Source: Deinococcus depolymerans
GTDB lineage: Bacteria > Deinococcota > Deinococci > Deinococcales > Deinococcaceae
Reading direction: 5' to 3'
Assembly (NCBI RefSeq): GCF_039522025.1
Contig: NZ_BAAADB010000031.1
Span: 103,264 to 167,263 of the forward strand
DNA length: 64,000 bases
This document shows, piece after piece, positions 7,936 through 16,437 of this stretch (its first letter is position 1; each line of letters opens with the position of its first letter). The notes under the pieces are model-generated. The model was given only the letters and a program-made list of their open reading frames with translations. It was not told where the DNA came from and did not search any database. A program made the position numbers and the translations under genes.

Positions 7936-9858
7936 ATGCGTCGCACCGATCTCTCCCCCGTCGCGCCGCTGCCGGAAGCGTGGCGGCAATCCATGCTGCT
8001 GGTCCTGCCGGCCCTCGTGCTGTTCACCGGGCTGCTGCAGGTGTTCTCCCGTCACGACGCCTGGGACCGGACCTACGACCTGCCGCTGAACCTGATCCTG
8101 CTGGCCCTGCTGACCGGCATCTGGCTGGGCACGGCGCGCCGCTGGACGAGTCAGACCACGCTGGCACTGGCACTGCTGCTCAGCTGCGCCGCGTTCCTGA
8201 CCGTGAAACTGGCCCTGCTCGCCTGGGTGGTTCACGATCCGGCCGTGCTGGTCTGCGAACTGCTCGAGACCATGGTGTGGCTTCCAACCCTGTTCCTGTG
8301 GCGACTGGTGGCGGACACCCCCCGCTCCATGATCCACACCCTGAACGCCCTGCTCGGCAGCGTGGTGTGCCTGAGCATGGTGATTCTGGCCGCGCCGCTG
8401 CTGCGCGGCGAGACGCTGCAGCCCGACGTGATCCGGGCGCTGCTGCACCTGAACCTCTCCGCGGCCGTGACACTTCACCTGACGTCACTGTTCATGCGGC
8501 GGCACGAGGACCTGGGGCAGCGGCGCGGCGAGCAGAACGCCCTGCGCACCCTGACCGGCACGGACCTGCTGACCGGCCTGCCGGGCCGCACGCGCCTGCA
8601 GGAAGACCTGCGGCTCATGACGCAGCCCGGCGCGGGACCGTTCGCGCTGCTGCACGTGGACGTGGACGGCTTCAAGATCGTGAACGCCACGCTGGGCCAC
8701 CCGGCGGGCGACACGCTGCTGCGCGTACTGAGCCGCGAACTCGAACGGCTCAGCGGACCGCAGGCGCAGGTGTACCGCCTGAGCGGCGACGAGTTCGTGG
8801 TGCTGCTGCCCGGCGTGACGCCCGAACAGGCCGACTGGATCGGCCAGGTCCTGCTGCACGAGGCGGCCATCGAACCGAGCGCACAGGTGGGTGTGGAAAC
8901 CACCCTGAGTATCGGCCTGACCCTGTACCCGCATGATTCCAGCGACCCGGACGAACTGCTGCGGCATGCCGACAGCGCCCTGTTCGCCGTGAAACGCGCC
9001 GGACGCCGCCGCCTGCGCCGCTACCATCCCGAGCAGGACGCCCTGACCGAACGCGCGCAGCTGCTGGCGCGGGAACTGGGCGGCGCGCTGTCCCGGCAGG
9101 AACTCACGCTGGTGTTCCAGCCGGTCTACCGCCTGTCGGACCACCGGATCGTGAAGGCCGAGGCGCTGCTCCGCTGGACGCACCCCAGCCTGGGCCGCGT
9201 ATCGCCAGCCGAGTTCATTCCGGTGGCGGAACGCAGCGGCCTGATCACCCCGATCGGCACCTGGGTCCTGAACGAGGCGTGCCGCGCCGCGCTGGCCTGG
9301 CCGGACCTGACCATCAGCGTGAACGTCAGCGCCGTGCAACTGTTGCAGTTCGAGTTCCGCGCCACGGTGCAGGCCGCCCTGACCCGCAGCGGCCTGCCGC
9401 CGGTCCGCCTGGAACTGGAACTGACGGAAACGGCGGTCCTGTACGAGGACACCCGCACTGCCCGCGCGCTGCACGAACTGCGCGAGATGGGTGTGAAGAT
9501 CAGCATCGACGACTTCGGGTCCGGGTACTCGAACCTGATGCGGCTGCGGACCCTGCCGATCACCGGGGTCAAACTCGACCGGTCCATCACCGCCGACCTG
9601 ACCGACCCGGCGGCCGCGCAGTTCGCGCAGGCCCTCACGCTGGCCGTGGCGGGCATCGCCCGGAACCTGGGCGCGGACGTGACCGCCGAGGGCATCGAGA
9701 CGCCCGCGCACCTCCAGGCGGTCCGGCAGCTGCGCTGTCAGCTGGGCCAGGGGTACGGACTGGCCCTGCCCATGCCCGCCGCGGACCTCACGGAACGCCT
9801 GACGCGCCCCATCACCTCCCCCGAGGGGTGGCCGGACCCGGCCCGCCTGATTCACTGA
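7936..9858 (+). CDS. Membrane-anchored GGDEF-EAL protein (cyclic di-GMP turnover)
   Basis: The 640-residue protein has about six N-terminal membrane helices (residues 20-190), a GGDEF domain (about 210-365) and an EAL domain (about 375-625). The GGDEF signature is SGDEF (near 282-286), with the nucleotide-binding DVDGFKIVNATLGH preceding it, so cyclase activity is possible. The EAL domain has EALLRW, NVS, the ELTE helix, DDFGSGYSNL, KLDRS and TAEGIET, that is, the metal and catalytic residues needed for phosphodiesterase activity. It is therefore likely a c-di-GMP phosphodiesterase with a possibly active or GTP-sensing GGDEF domain. The N-terminal membrane region looks like a sensor with no named domain. 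Confidence 0.9.
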   Translation: MRRTDLSPVAPLPEAWRQSMLLVLPALVLFTGLLQVFSRHDAWDRTYDLPLNLILLALLTGIWLGTARRWTSQTTLALALLLSCAAFLTVKLALLAWVVHDPAVLVCELLETMVWLPTLFLWRLVADTPRSMIHTLNALLGSVVCLSMVILAAPLLRGETLQPDVIRALLHLNLSAAVTLHLTSLFMRRHEDLGQRRGEQNALRTLTGTDLLTGLPGRTRLQEDLRLMTQPGAGPFALLHVDVDGFKIVNATLGHPAGDTLLRVLSRELERLSGPQAQVYRLSGDEFVVLLPGVTPEQADWIGQVLLHEAAIEPSAQVGVETTLSIGLTLYPHDSSDPDELLRHADSALFAVKRAGRRRLRRYHPEQDALTERAQLLARELGGALSRQELTLVFQPVYRLSDHRIVKAEALLRWTHPSLGRVSPAEFIPVAERSGLITPIGTWVLNEACRAALAWPDLTISVNVSAVQLLQFEFRATVQAALTRSGLPPVRLELELTETAVLYEDTRTARALHELREMGVKISIDDFGSGYSNLMRLRTLPITGVKLDRSITADLTDPAAAQFAQALTLAVAGIARNLGADVTAEGIETPAHLQAVRQLRCQLGQGYGLALPMPAADLTERLTRPITSPEGWPDPARLIH

Positions 9859-9861
9859 TCC

Positions 9862-9936
9862 CGGTGCCGATCGCACGGACCGCGGTCCGCCTTCGGAGCA
9901 AAGGGGATTGTCAGCGAAACAAACGGAGTCCATATG
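9862..9936 (+). repeat. Truncated R1 fragment
   Basis: Only the right end of an R1 copy is preserved (GGATTGTCAGCGAAACAAAC, then GGAGTCCATATGA). It abuts copy E tail to tail, sharing the TGA at 9934-9936, as if one copy inserted at the end of an older one. Confidence 0.65.
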
Positions 9937-10073
9937 ATACGGACTGCCGTTTGTTTCGCCAACAATCCGGAACTTCACCGGATTGCCGGCTCCACGTCCG
10001 GAACCCGCCCAGCTCCTCCTCGCTTCGCCCGGATTGAACGGCTTTGCAAGCCATTCAATCGGAGTCCGTATCA
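9934..10073 (-). repeat. Interspersed repeat R1, copy E
   Basis: The copy starts TGATACGGACTGCCGTTTGT and ends CAATCGGAGTCCGTATCA; its outer ends are perfect inverted repeats over 11 bases. The central AATCCGGAACTTCACCGGAT palindrome is intact. The final TCA (10071-10073) is the stop codon of the minus-strand M20 peptidase gene. Confidence 0.95.
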
Positions 10074-11183
10074 GACTTCGCGCAGCAGGCGGGTCAGCAG
10101 GCGCACGTGGTCGGACCAGCGGTCCAGGCGCACGTGTTCGTGTGCGGCGTGGGCGCCGTCTCCCGGTGCGCCCAGGCCGTCCAGGGTGGGGATGATCGGC
10201 GCGGTGAAATTCCCGTCGCTGCCGCCACCCACGACGGCGCTGGGCAGGTCGAAGCCCAGGTCCAGGGCGATGCCGCGCGCCTGCTCGTAGAGTGCCAGCG
10301 TCCCGGGGCTCTGCTCGAAGGGCGGGCGGTTCAGGCCGCCGACGACCTGCACGGTCACGCGCGGGTCGCGGGGCGTCCAGGCGCGCACGGCGGCGGCCAC
10401 CCGTTCGGCCTCCGCGAGGGTGCTGACGCGCAGGTCGACGTGCAGCGTGCAGTGGGCGGGAATGACGTTCACGGCGCTGCCCCCCTGGATCAGGCCGACG
10501 CTGACGGTGGTGCCCTCGGCGGGCCGGGCGAGCGCCTGAAGGTCCAGGATGGCCTGCGCGGCGGCCGTGATGGCACTCGCTCCCTCCTCGGGTTTGTTGC
10601 CGGCGTGGCTGGCGACGCCCGTGAAGGTCAGGCAGAAGTCGCCGGTTCCCTTGCGGCCGGTCTTCAGGGCGTGCGTGTCCGCGACGGGCGGCTCGACGAC
10701 CAGCGCGACCCGCGCGGCGTGCGCGGCCTGCTCGATGTGCACGCGGCTGCTGAGACTGCCGATCTCCTCGTCCGGGGAGAGCAGCACCACGGCGCCCCCG
10801 CGCGGCCACTCGCCCCGCAGGGCGCGCAGCGCGTGGAACAGCCCCACGATGCCGGCCTTCATGTCGTACGTGCCGGGGCCGTACAGGCGCTCGCCGTCCA
10901 CGCGCAGCGGCATGGAATCCAGCGTTCCGTGCGGCCAGACAGTGTCGGCGTGCGTGAGGATCAGCACGGGTTGTTCGCTGCCCGCAGGGTGCACGCCGAA
11001 GCGGAAGACGCGGGTGCCGCCCCCCAGGGCGTGCGTCTCGGCGCCCAGGTCGCGGGCCCAGCCCTCCACCACGTCCATGACGCGCTGGATGGCGACCGGA
11101 TCCCCGGATGGACTCTCGATGCTCGCCAGGGTGTGCAGGTCGGCCTGCATGGCTTTCAGGTCGGGCAGGGTGGATTCGGACAT
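10071..11183 (-). CDS. M20 family metallo-carboxypeptidase (glutamate carboxypeptidase-like)
   Basis: The 370-residue enzyme has the M20 zinc ligands and catalytic residues in order: THADTVWP (H78, D80), GPGTYDMKAG (D107), SPDEEIGS (E139, E140), a dimerisation-domain segment with GVASHAGNKPEEGASA, and a late histidine in AAHEHVRLD. This layout matches carboxypeptidase G2/ArgE-like cytosolic peptidases that release C-terminal Glu or act on N-acyl amino acids. TAGCAT (11191-11196) seven bases before the ATG at 11183 supports this start over the one three codons upstream. The stop codon lies inside repeat copy E. No signal peptide, so cytoplasmic. Confidence 0.85.
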   Translation of the reverse strand: MSESTLPDLKAMQADLHTLASIESPSGDPVAIQRVMDVVEGWARDLGAETHALGGGTRVFRFGVHPAGSEQPVLILTHADTVWPHGTLDSMPLRVDGERLYGPGTYDMKAGIVGLFHALRALRGEWPRGGAVVLLSPDEEIGSLSSRVHIEQAAHAARVALVVEPPVADTHALKTGRKGTGDFCLTFTGVASHAGNKPEEGASAITAAAQAILDLQALARPAEGTTVSVGLIQGGSAVNVIPAHCTLHVDLRVSTLAEAERVAAAVRAWTPRDPRVTVQVVGGLNRPPFEQSPGTLALYEQARGIALDLGFDLPSAVVGGGSDGNFTAPIIPTLDGLGAPGDGAHAAHEHVRLDRWSDHVRLLTRLLREV

Positions 11184-11298
11184 GCCGCCCATGCTACGCC
11201 CGGGGCGGCCCGTTCCGGGCTGCGGTGCCCCACCGGCGCGGCTCCCCCCTGTCCGTGGCGGCGCCTGTCAGCGCCGGTCAGGGGGGGGCAGGTGCGCT

Positions 11299-11490
11299 TC
11301 AGCTGAGCAGGGCGACTTCGCGGGCGTCCACTTTCAGGCGGGCGCTGCCCTTGAGGTACAGGTCGTGGAGCGCCTGCTTGCCGAACAGCCGGGCGAGGCG
11401 GGTGGCGGTCATCTCGACGGTGCGACCGGCGAATTTCAGGCGAACGATGTCAAAGGTTCCGGGAACCCAGGTGCAGGACAGCTCTTGCAT
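11299..11490 (-). CDS. Small hypothetical protein, 63 residues
   Basis: A perfect GGAGG lies 7 bases before the ATG, which makes this short frame credible. The sequence (MQELSCTWVPGTFDIVRLKF, then AGRTVEMTATRLARLFGKQA) looks like a small alpha/beta domain and is basic at its centre. I do not recognise it. Confidence 0.55.
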   Translation of the reverse strand: MQELSCTWVPGTFDIVRLKFAGRTVEMTATRLARLFGKQALHDLYLKGSARLKVDAREVALLS

Positions 11491-11811
11491 GGCAGACCTC
11501 CAGAAGGAAGAGTAAGACGGAGCAGTCGTCCGGGGACGCCGCAGGAGAAAAGGGTCAGGTCCGGCTCGATCAAGAAACGGGTCGGGAGATGGAGTTGGCC
11601 GTCAGAGAGCAGCGGTGCCGGTGCCCCGGCACGGGTCTGCTTTCTGGCCTGTTGGGCCGGTACGATCAGAGTAGCCGGAGCATGTATAGGAATGGGAAGG
11701 AAAGACACCCTCTGCATTGAGGAAGCCATCATGATTCCGGCCGTTCCTTCCCGGTGGACAGCCGGCAGGCATCGTCCCCCGGCGGGGCCCGCATGTGCTT
11801 GACTGAGGGGC
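11491..11811 (+). other. Intergenic region without recognisable gene
   Basis: This stretch separates two divergent genes. I see no credible ORF. GGGAAGGAA (11694-11702) and TTCCTTCCC (11744-11752) could pair across a 41-base loop, and GGTGCCGGTGCCCCGGCACG near 11616-11635 contains a short hairpin. The likely promoters of both flanking genes must be here, but no strong -35/-10 pair stands out. Confidence 0.4.
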
Positions 11812-13827
11812 ATGACCCAACCCACCGCATCATCCGGCGCCGCGCGGCCCGGTCCGGAGTCGCTGCTGTCCCTGGTGTTCCCCTCCGACCCGCAGGTCAG
11901 TCCGGACGGCACCCGCGCCGCGTTCGTCCTGACCCGCATCGAGGAGGACGACCCGCACAAGCCTGACGCGGCGTTCGCGAAGCCCCGTTACAAGTCGCAG
12001 ATCTGGCTGGCGGACGCGCAGGGAACGCGAGTTCTGACGCGCGGTGAGGGCCGCGACGCCACTCCCCGCTGGTCCCCGGACGGGCAGACCCTGGCCTTCA
12101 CCCGCCGGGTCGGGGAGGGCGCGCAGCTGCACCTGCTGCCCCTCTCGGGCGGCGAGGCGCAGGTCGTGACCCGCTTCCGGAACGGCGTCTCGGACCTGCA
12201 GTGGAGCCCGGACGGGCAGTACCTCGCCTTCACGAGCGCCGCCGACGACGAGGACAAACGCGACGAGCGCGGCGAGGCCCGCATCATCACGAAACCCCGC
12301 TACCGCTTCAACGGCCGCGACTGGCTGCCCGAAACGCCCGCGCGCCTCTACCGCCTGCACGTCCCCAGCGGCGACCTGCACGAGTGGCACGCGCCGGAGG
12401 TCGAGCTGGGCGGCGTGACCTGGCTGCCCGACAGCAGCGGCGTGCTGTTCATCGCCGCGACCGACGAACTGAGCGGCGCGCACTGGCAGCAGGAAGTCTG
12501 GCACCTGCCCCTGCACGGCACCCTGCGGCAGGTCACGCGCTGGGCGTCCGCCGTGAACGCCGTCATTCCCCACCCGGACGGGCAGCACTTCGCGCTGGTG
12601 GGCCGCCCCGCCGGGCAGGGCAACACCGAGCACACCCACCTGTACCTGCTGCCCCTGACCGGCGACGCCGCCCCCGTCCGGCTGGATGCCGGGCATGACC
12701 ACCCGGTCGGGAACGGCGTCGGCGGCGACTGCCACGTGGGCGCCATGCCCGAAAAACCCGCATGGCTGGACGACCGCACCCTGCTGTTTTCCGCGACCGT
12801 GCGCGGCAGCTGCGGCCTGTTCACCGCCACCCTGGCCGCCGACGGCCAGTCCGGCACCGTGCAGGCCCACACGCACGACCCGCAGGGCGTCATCCCGGCC
12901 TTCACCGCGCGCGGCGGCGGCCTCGCCCTGATCCGCGAACGCGCCGACCGCTTCCCCGAGGTGATCCTGAACGGCCAGCCGGTCACGGACCTGCACGCGA
13001 ACCTCCCCTTCCCGGCCCGCACCCCCGTGCGCGTGCCCTTCCCCACCGAACTCGGCGAGGGCGAGGGCTGGATCATCCTCCCCGACGGCACCCACCCTGT
13101 CCCCGCGATCCTCAGCATCCACGGCGGTCCGCACACCGACTACGGGCACGCCTTCACGCACGAATTCCAGCTGTACGCCGCGCGCGGACAGGCAGTGTGC
13201 TACAGCAACCCACGCGGCAGTCTCGGCTACGGACAGGCCTGGGTGGACGCCATCCACGGCCGCTGGGGCACCGTCGACGCCGACGACCTCCTCACCTTCT
13301 TCGACGCCTGCCTGGACACCCACCCCCGCCTCGACCGCACGCGGACCGCCGTCATGGGCGGCAGTTACGGCGGCTTCATGACCAACTGGCTCACCGCGCA
13401 CACCACCCGCTTCCACGCCGCCATCACCGACCGCAGCATCTGCAACCTCCTGAGTTTCGGCGGTACCAGCGACATCGGCCTGCGCTTCTGGGACGACGAA
13501 CTCGGCCTGAACTTCCACCGCCGCGCAGACGCCCTCAAGCTCTGGGACATGAGCCCCCTCCAGTACGTCGAGAACGTGAAGACCCCCACCCTGATCGTCC
13601 ACTCGGTCCTCGACCACCGCTGCCCCATCGAACAGGCCGAACAGTGGTACGCCGCCCTCACCCTCCACGGCGTCCCCGTGCGCTTCGTGCGCTTCCCCGG
13701 CGAGGACCACGAACTCAACCGATCCGGCCGCCCCGACCGCCGCCTCACCCGCCTGACCGAATACCTGAACTGGCTCGACCACTACCTCGTGCCCAGCACC
13801 GCACCCGCCGAAACCGTCACCGCCTGA
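11812..13827 (+). CDS. S9 family serine peptidase (acylaminoacyl-peptidase type)
   Basis: The 671-residue enzyme has an N-terminal seven-bladed beta-propeller (residues about 20-400, with TolB-like repeats such as PRWSPDGQTLAFT and LQWSPDGQYLAFT) and a C-terminal alpha/beta-hydrolase domain (about 420-660). The oxyanion segment SIHGGPHTDYGHAF and the catalytic triad are visible: GGSYGGF with S518, HSVLDHRCP with D601, and GEDHELNRSG with H633. S9C enzymes remove blocked N-terminal residues or short peptides from oligopeptides in the cytoplasm. There is no signal peptide. It converges on the beta-helix lipoprotein gene with a shared terminator between them. Confidence 0.92.
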   Translation: MTQPTASSGAARPGPESLLSLVFPSDPQVSPDGTRAAFVLTRIEEDDPHKPDAAFAKPRYKSQIWLADAQGTRVLTRGEGRDATPRWSPDGQTLAFTRRVGEGAQLHLLPLSGGEAQVVTRFRNGVSDLQWSPDGQYLAFTSAADDEDKRDERGEARIITKPRYRFNGRDWLPETPARLYRLHVPSGDLHEWHAPEVELGGVTWLPDSSGVLFIAATDELSGAHWQQEVWHLPLHGTLRQVTRWASAVNAVIPHPDGQHFALVGRPAGQGNTEHTHLYLLPLTGDAAPVRLDAGHDHPVGNGVGGDCHVGAMPEKPAWLDDRTLLFSATVRGSCGLFTATLAADGQSGTVQAHTHDPQGVIPAFTARGGGLALIRERADRFPEVILNGQPVTDLHANLPFPARTPVRVPFPTELGEGEGWIILPDGTHPVPAILSIHGGPHTDYGHAFTHEFQLYAARGQAVCYSNPRGSLGYGQAWVDAIHGRWGTVDADDLLTFFDACLDTHPRLDRTRTAVMGGSYGGFMTNWLTAHTTRFHAAITDRSICNLLSFGGTSDIGLRFWDDELGLNFHRRADALKLWDMSPLQYVENVKTPTLIVHSVLDHRCPIEQAEQWYAALTLHGVPVRFVRFPGEDHELNRSGRPDRRLTRLTEYLNWLDHYLVPSTAPAETVTA

Positions 13828-13842
13828 CCCCGGCAGCAGAAC

Positions 13843-13873
13843 GGGGCGGAGGTTCGCCGTGAACCTCCGCCCC
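13843..13873. terminator. Bidirectional hairpin terminator between convergent genes
   Basis: GGGGCGGAGGTTC and GAACCTCCGCCCC form a perfect 13-bp stem with a 5-base loop. It lies between the ends of the S9 peptidase and the beta-helix lipoprotein genes. No long T tract follows in either direction. Confidence 0.8.
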
Positions 13874-13884
13874 GCTTCATGCAC

Positions 13885-16266
13885 TTACTGGGAGTTGAAC
13901 ACGTTGTCCGGGTTATTCCCCGACACACTCCCGCCCGGCTGGGCGTACACACCCACCCGCGTGTTGAACACGCCGCCGCCATTCCGGGCCGAATTCCCGG
14001 TCACGCTGCCACTCTGAATCGTCAGTTTCCCGTCGTTCCAGAACCCGCCACCGTCCATCCCATCGGCCCGGTTCCCACTGACCGTCGCGCCGGACAGCAC
14101 GAACGTGGACGTCGGAGAAGTCTGGAACGCTCCGTTCGTCTCCACGCCACCGCCGAACCACGCCGTGTTGTTGCTGATCGTGCCCCCACTGGCGGTCACG
14201 CTGGCCCCGGCATACAGGCGGATGCCACCGCCACCACCCTGTCCCTGTGTGCGGCTCGTGACCGTGTTCCCTGTGATGCTGCCACCCGTCATCTCCAACC
14301 GCGCCCCCACCAGCACGCCACCCCCACTCTGCACCGCCGTGTTGTTCTGGACGGTCGCGTTCAGGGTCAGTGTGGCGTTGGATGCGTTCGAGCTGAGGAA
14401 TTGCAGGCCACCGCCGGTCGTGGCGGCGTTGTTCCGGATGATGAGACCGCTACCGAACGTGGCGGTCATAGGGGTGGCGGCGTTCCAGACGCCCATGAAG
14501 ACGCCGCCGCCCCCGCCAGTGGCTTTGTTGCCTTCGATGGTGGCGCCCGCGAGGTTGATGGTGCGCCCGGCGCTGATGCCGCCGCCGTCCTTCCCGGCGG
14601 TGTTGCCGCGCAGGGTGCCGCCGGTGACGGTCAGGCCTGCCGCTTCGGTGCGGACGTTGATGCCGCCGCCCCAGGTGCCTGCCGCATTGTTCTCGATGAC
14701 GCCGCCGCTGACGGTGACGTTGCCGCGTTCCTCGGTGCTGATCGCGCCACCTTCGAAGTCAGCCCGGTTACTGCTGATGGTGCCGCCCTGCACGTCGATG
14801 CTACCCCGCCAGGTTCTCAGGCCCCCGCCGTTGGCTGTGGCGGTGTTCTGCGTGACGGTACCGCCTTTCACTGTGAGTTTCGAGTCTTCACTGACGCTAA
14901 CGCCGCCGCCGCTCTTGCCGGCATTCCCGCTGATGTTGCCGCCGTCCATGGTGACCTGTGCGTTCTGCACGATGGTCACGCCGCCGCCGGATCCTGTGGC
15001 GGTGTTGCCGCTGATCTGGGCCGTGCCGCCGATGCGGTAGGTGCGGCCGGGCCGGATGAAGATGATGCCGCCGCCGCTTTCGGTGGCGGTGTTCTTCTCG
15101 ATCGTGCCGCCGGTGAGGGTCAGATCACGCCACGTATCGATGCCGCCGCCGTACATGCTGCTGTTCCCGCGGATCGTGCCGCCGCTGATGGTGGATCTGG
15201 CGTTCAGCCACAGACCGCCGCCGCCGTTGTCGACCTTGCCGGTCGTCCGGTTGTTCTCGACGGTGCCGCCGGTCATGGTGAAGGTGGGCGTGATGATCGT
15301 GGTGCATTCGGCGCCGACGCAACTGGAGGTCACGACGGCCCCACCCCCGTAATGCGTGGCGGTGTTCCCGGAGATACTGGCACTGCCGAGGGTCACGTCA
15401 CCGAGCATGTACAGGCCGCCGCCCGCACAGCCGGTGGCGTCGGCGCCGGTGGTACCGGTCAGGGGGCGAGTGCAGGCGTTGTCGTTCACGCTGCCGGAGG
15501 TGAGGTTCGTGACGCTGCTCACCGCTCCGACAATGCCACCGCCGCTCCAGGTAGCCCTGTTCCCGTCGATGCGTCCGCCCGCGAGGGTCAGAGTGCCCTT
15601 GTTGTAGATGCCGCCGCCGAGGCCCTGATCAAAGGTGTCGACGTCGCTGTTCAGTGCGGTCGCCTCGTTCCCGGTGACGTTCGTGCTGCCCTTCAACGTG
15701 AGGATCGCGCCTTCCATGTTGTAGATACCGCCCCCCACGTTCGCGTTCCCGCCCGTGATGGTCACGCCGTCGAGCGTGAGGGTGCCTGCGTTACTGAGGA
15801 CGCCACCGTAGGTCAGGGTGGTGGCCTGCGGCTTTAGGGCGGCCACTTGCAGGCGCGCCCGGGCCGTCGCATTCATCGGTTCTGCCATGGACGCCACGCC
15901 CACGCTGGCGGGCAGCACGGCTCCGGTGCCGCCCCTGAGCGTCCCGCCCTGCATGGTGACGGTGGCGCCCTTGGCGATGTCCAGCGCGCGGCCTTTCCCG
16001 GCGGCGTCGATGGTCACGCCGGTCGCGATGATCGTCACGTTCTTGTCGATGCTCAGTGGGCTGGCGAGGGTCAGCGTTCCCGTGCCGGTCAGGCGCAGCG
16101 TGTCGCCGCTCTTCGCGGCGGCCAGCGTGTCCCGCAGGCTTCCGGCGCCGCTGTCCGCGAGGCTGGTCACGGGCGTGCCGACGGGTTCGGGCGTCCCGCC
16201 TCCCCCGCAGGCGGCGAGGGTCAGGGTCAGCAGGATCAGGGCGGGCATCCGGGCGTTCATGGTCAT
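13885..16266 (-). CDS. Large beta-helix repeat lipoprotein (polymorphic outer-membrane-like)
   Basis: The 793-residue protein starts with a lipoprotein signal (ALILLTLTLAAC, cysteine near residue 20, followed by a GGGG spacer), so it is probably exported and lipid-anchored. The remainder is a long series of right-handed beta-helix turns; the recurring pattern is a variant of GGxIxGNxAxxxGGGV (for example GNTATGSGGGV, NNAATTGGG, GNRADGMDGGG), with 'SGGxIxxN' strands between, as in chlamydial Pmp-like and other choice-of-anchor proteins. A GGAGG 7 bases upstream supports the start at 16266. Few cysteines and no catalytic motif are visible. Probable surface or adhesin role; inference only. Confidence 0.75.
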   Translation of the reverse strand: MTMNARMPALILLTLTLAACGGGGTPEPVGTPVTSLADSGAGSLRDTLAAAKSGDTLRLTGTGTLTLASPLSIDKNVTIIATGVTIDAAGKGRALDIAKGATVTMQGGTLRGGTGAVLPASVGVASMAEPMNATARARLQVAALKPQATTLTYGGVLSNAGTLTLDGVTITGGNANVGGGIYNMEGAILTLKGSTNVTGNEATALNSDVDTFDQGLGGGIYNKGTLTLAGGRIDGNRATWSGGGIVGAVSSVTNLTSGSVNDNACTRPLTGTTGADATGCAGGGLYMLGDVTLGSASISGNTATHYGGGAVVTSSCVGAECTTIITPTFTMTGGTVENNRTTGKVDNGGGGLWLNARSTISGGTIRGNSSMYGGGIDTWRDLTLTGGTIEKNTATESGGGIIFIRPGRTYRIGGTAQISGNTATGSGGGVTIVQNAQVTMDGGNISGNAGKSGGGVSVSEDSKLTVKGGTVTQNTATANGGGLRTWRGSIDVQGGTISSNRADFEGGAISTEERGNVTVSGGVIENNAAGTWGGGINVRTEAAGLTVTGGTLRGNTAGKDGGGISAGRTINLAGATIEGNKATGGGGGVFMGVWNAATPMTATFGSGLIIRNNAATTGGGLQFLSSNASNATLTLNATVQNNTAVQSGGGVLVGARLEMTGGSITGNTVTSRTQGQGGGGGIRLYAGASVTASGGTISNNTAWFGGGVETNGAFQTSPTSTFVLSGATVSGNRADGMDGGGFWNDGKLTIQSGSVTGNSARNGGGVFNTRVGVYAQPGGSVSGNNPDNVFNSQ

Positions 16267-16390
16267 GGTCTTCCCTCCATCCCCCCAGGGCGGCCGGGCG
16301 GAGGGAATGGGGCCCGCCCGCGCGCTGAAGGTGACTGGAGTGTCCGAAACGGGCAGTGACCGCACCGTGACCGCCTGGGGTAGGGGCACA

Positions 16391-16428
16391 CAGAAGAAGG
16401 GCCGGACGCTGTGGCCCGGCCCTTCTGT
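16391..16428. terminator. Hairpin terminator after the RGG-repeat gene
   Basis: CAGAAGGGCCGG and CCCGGCCCTTCTG pair across a loop of about ten bases. It sits just beyond the stop codon of the minus-strand RGG-repeat gene and upstream of the beta-helix gene. Confidence 0.75.
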
Positions 16429-16437
16429 CAGTGGGTG

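Noticed and set aside
11830..13884. A 684-residue frame opposite the S9 peptidase
   Set aside because: It mirrors the codon pattern of the real peptidase gene and has no recognisable domain.
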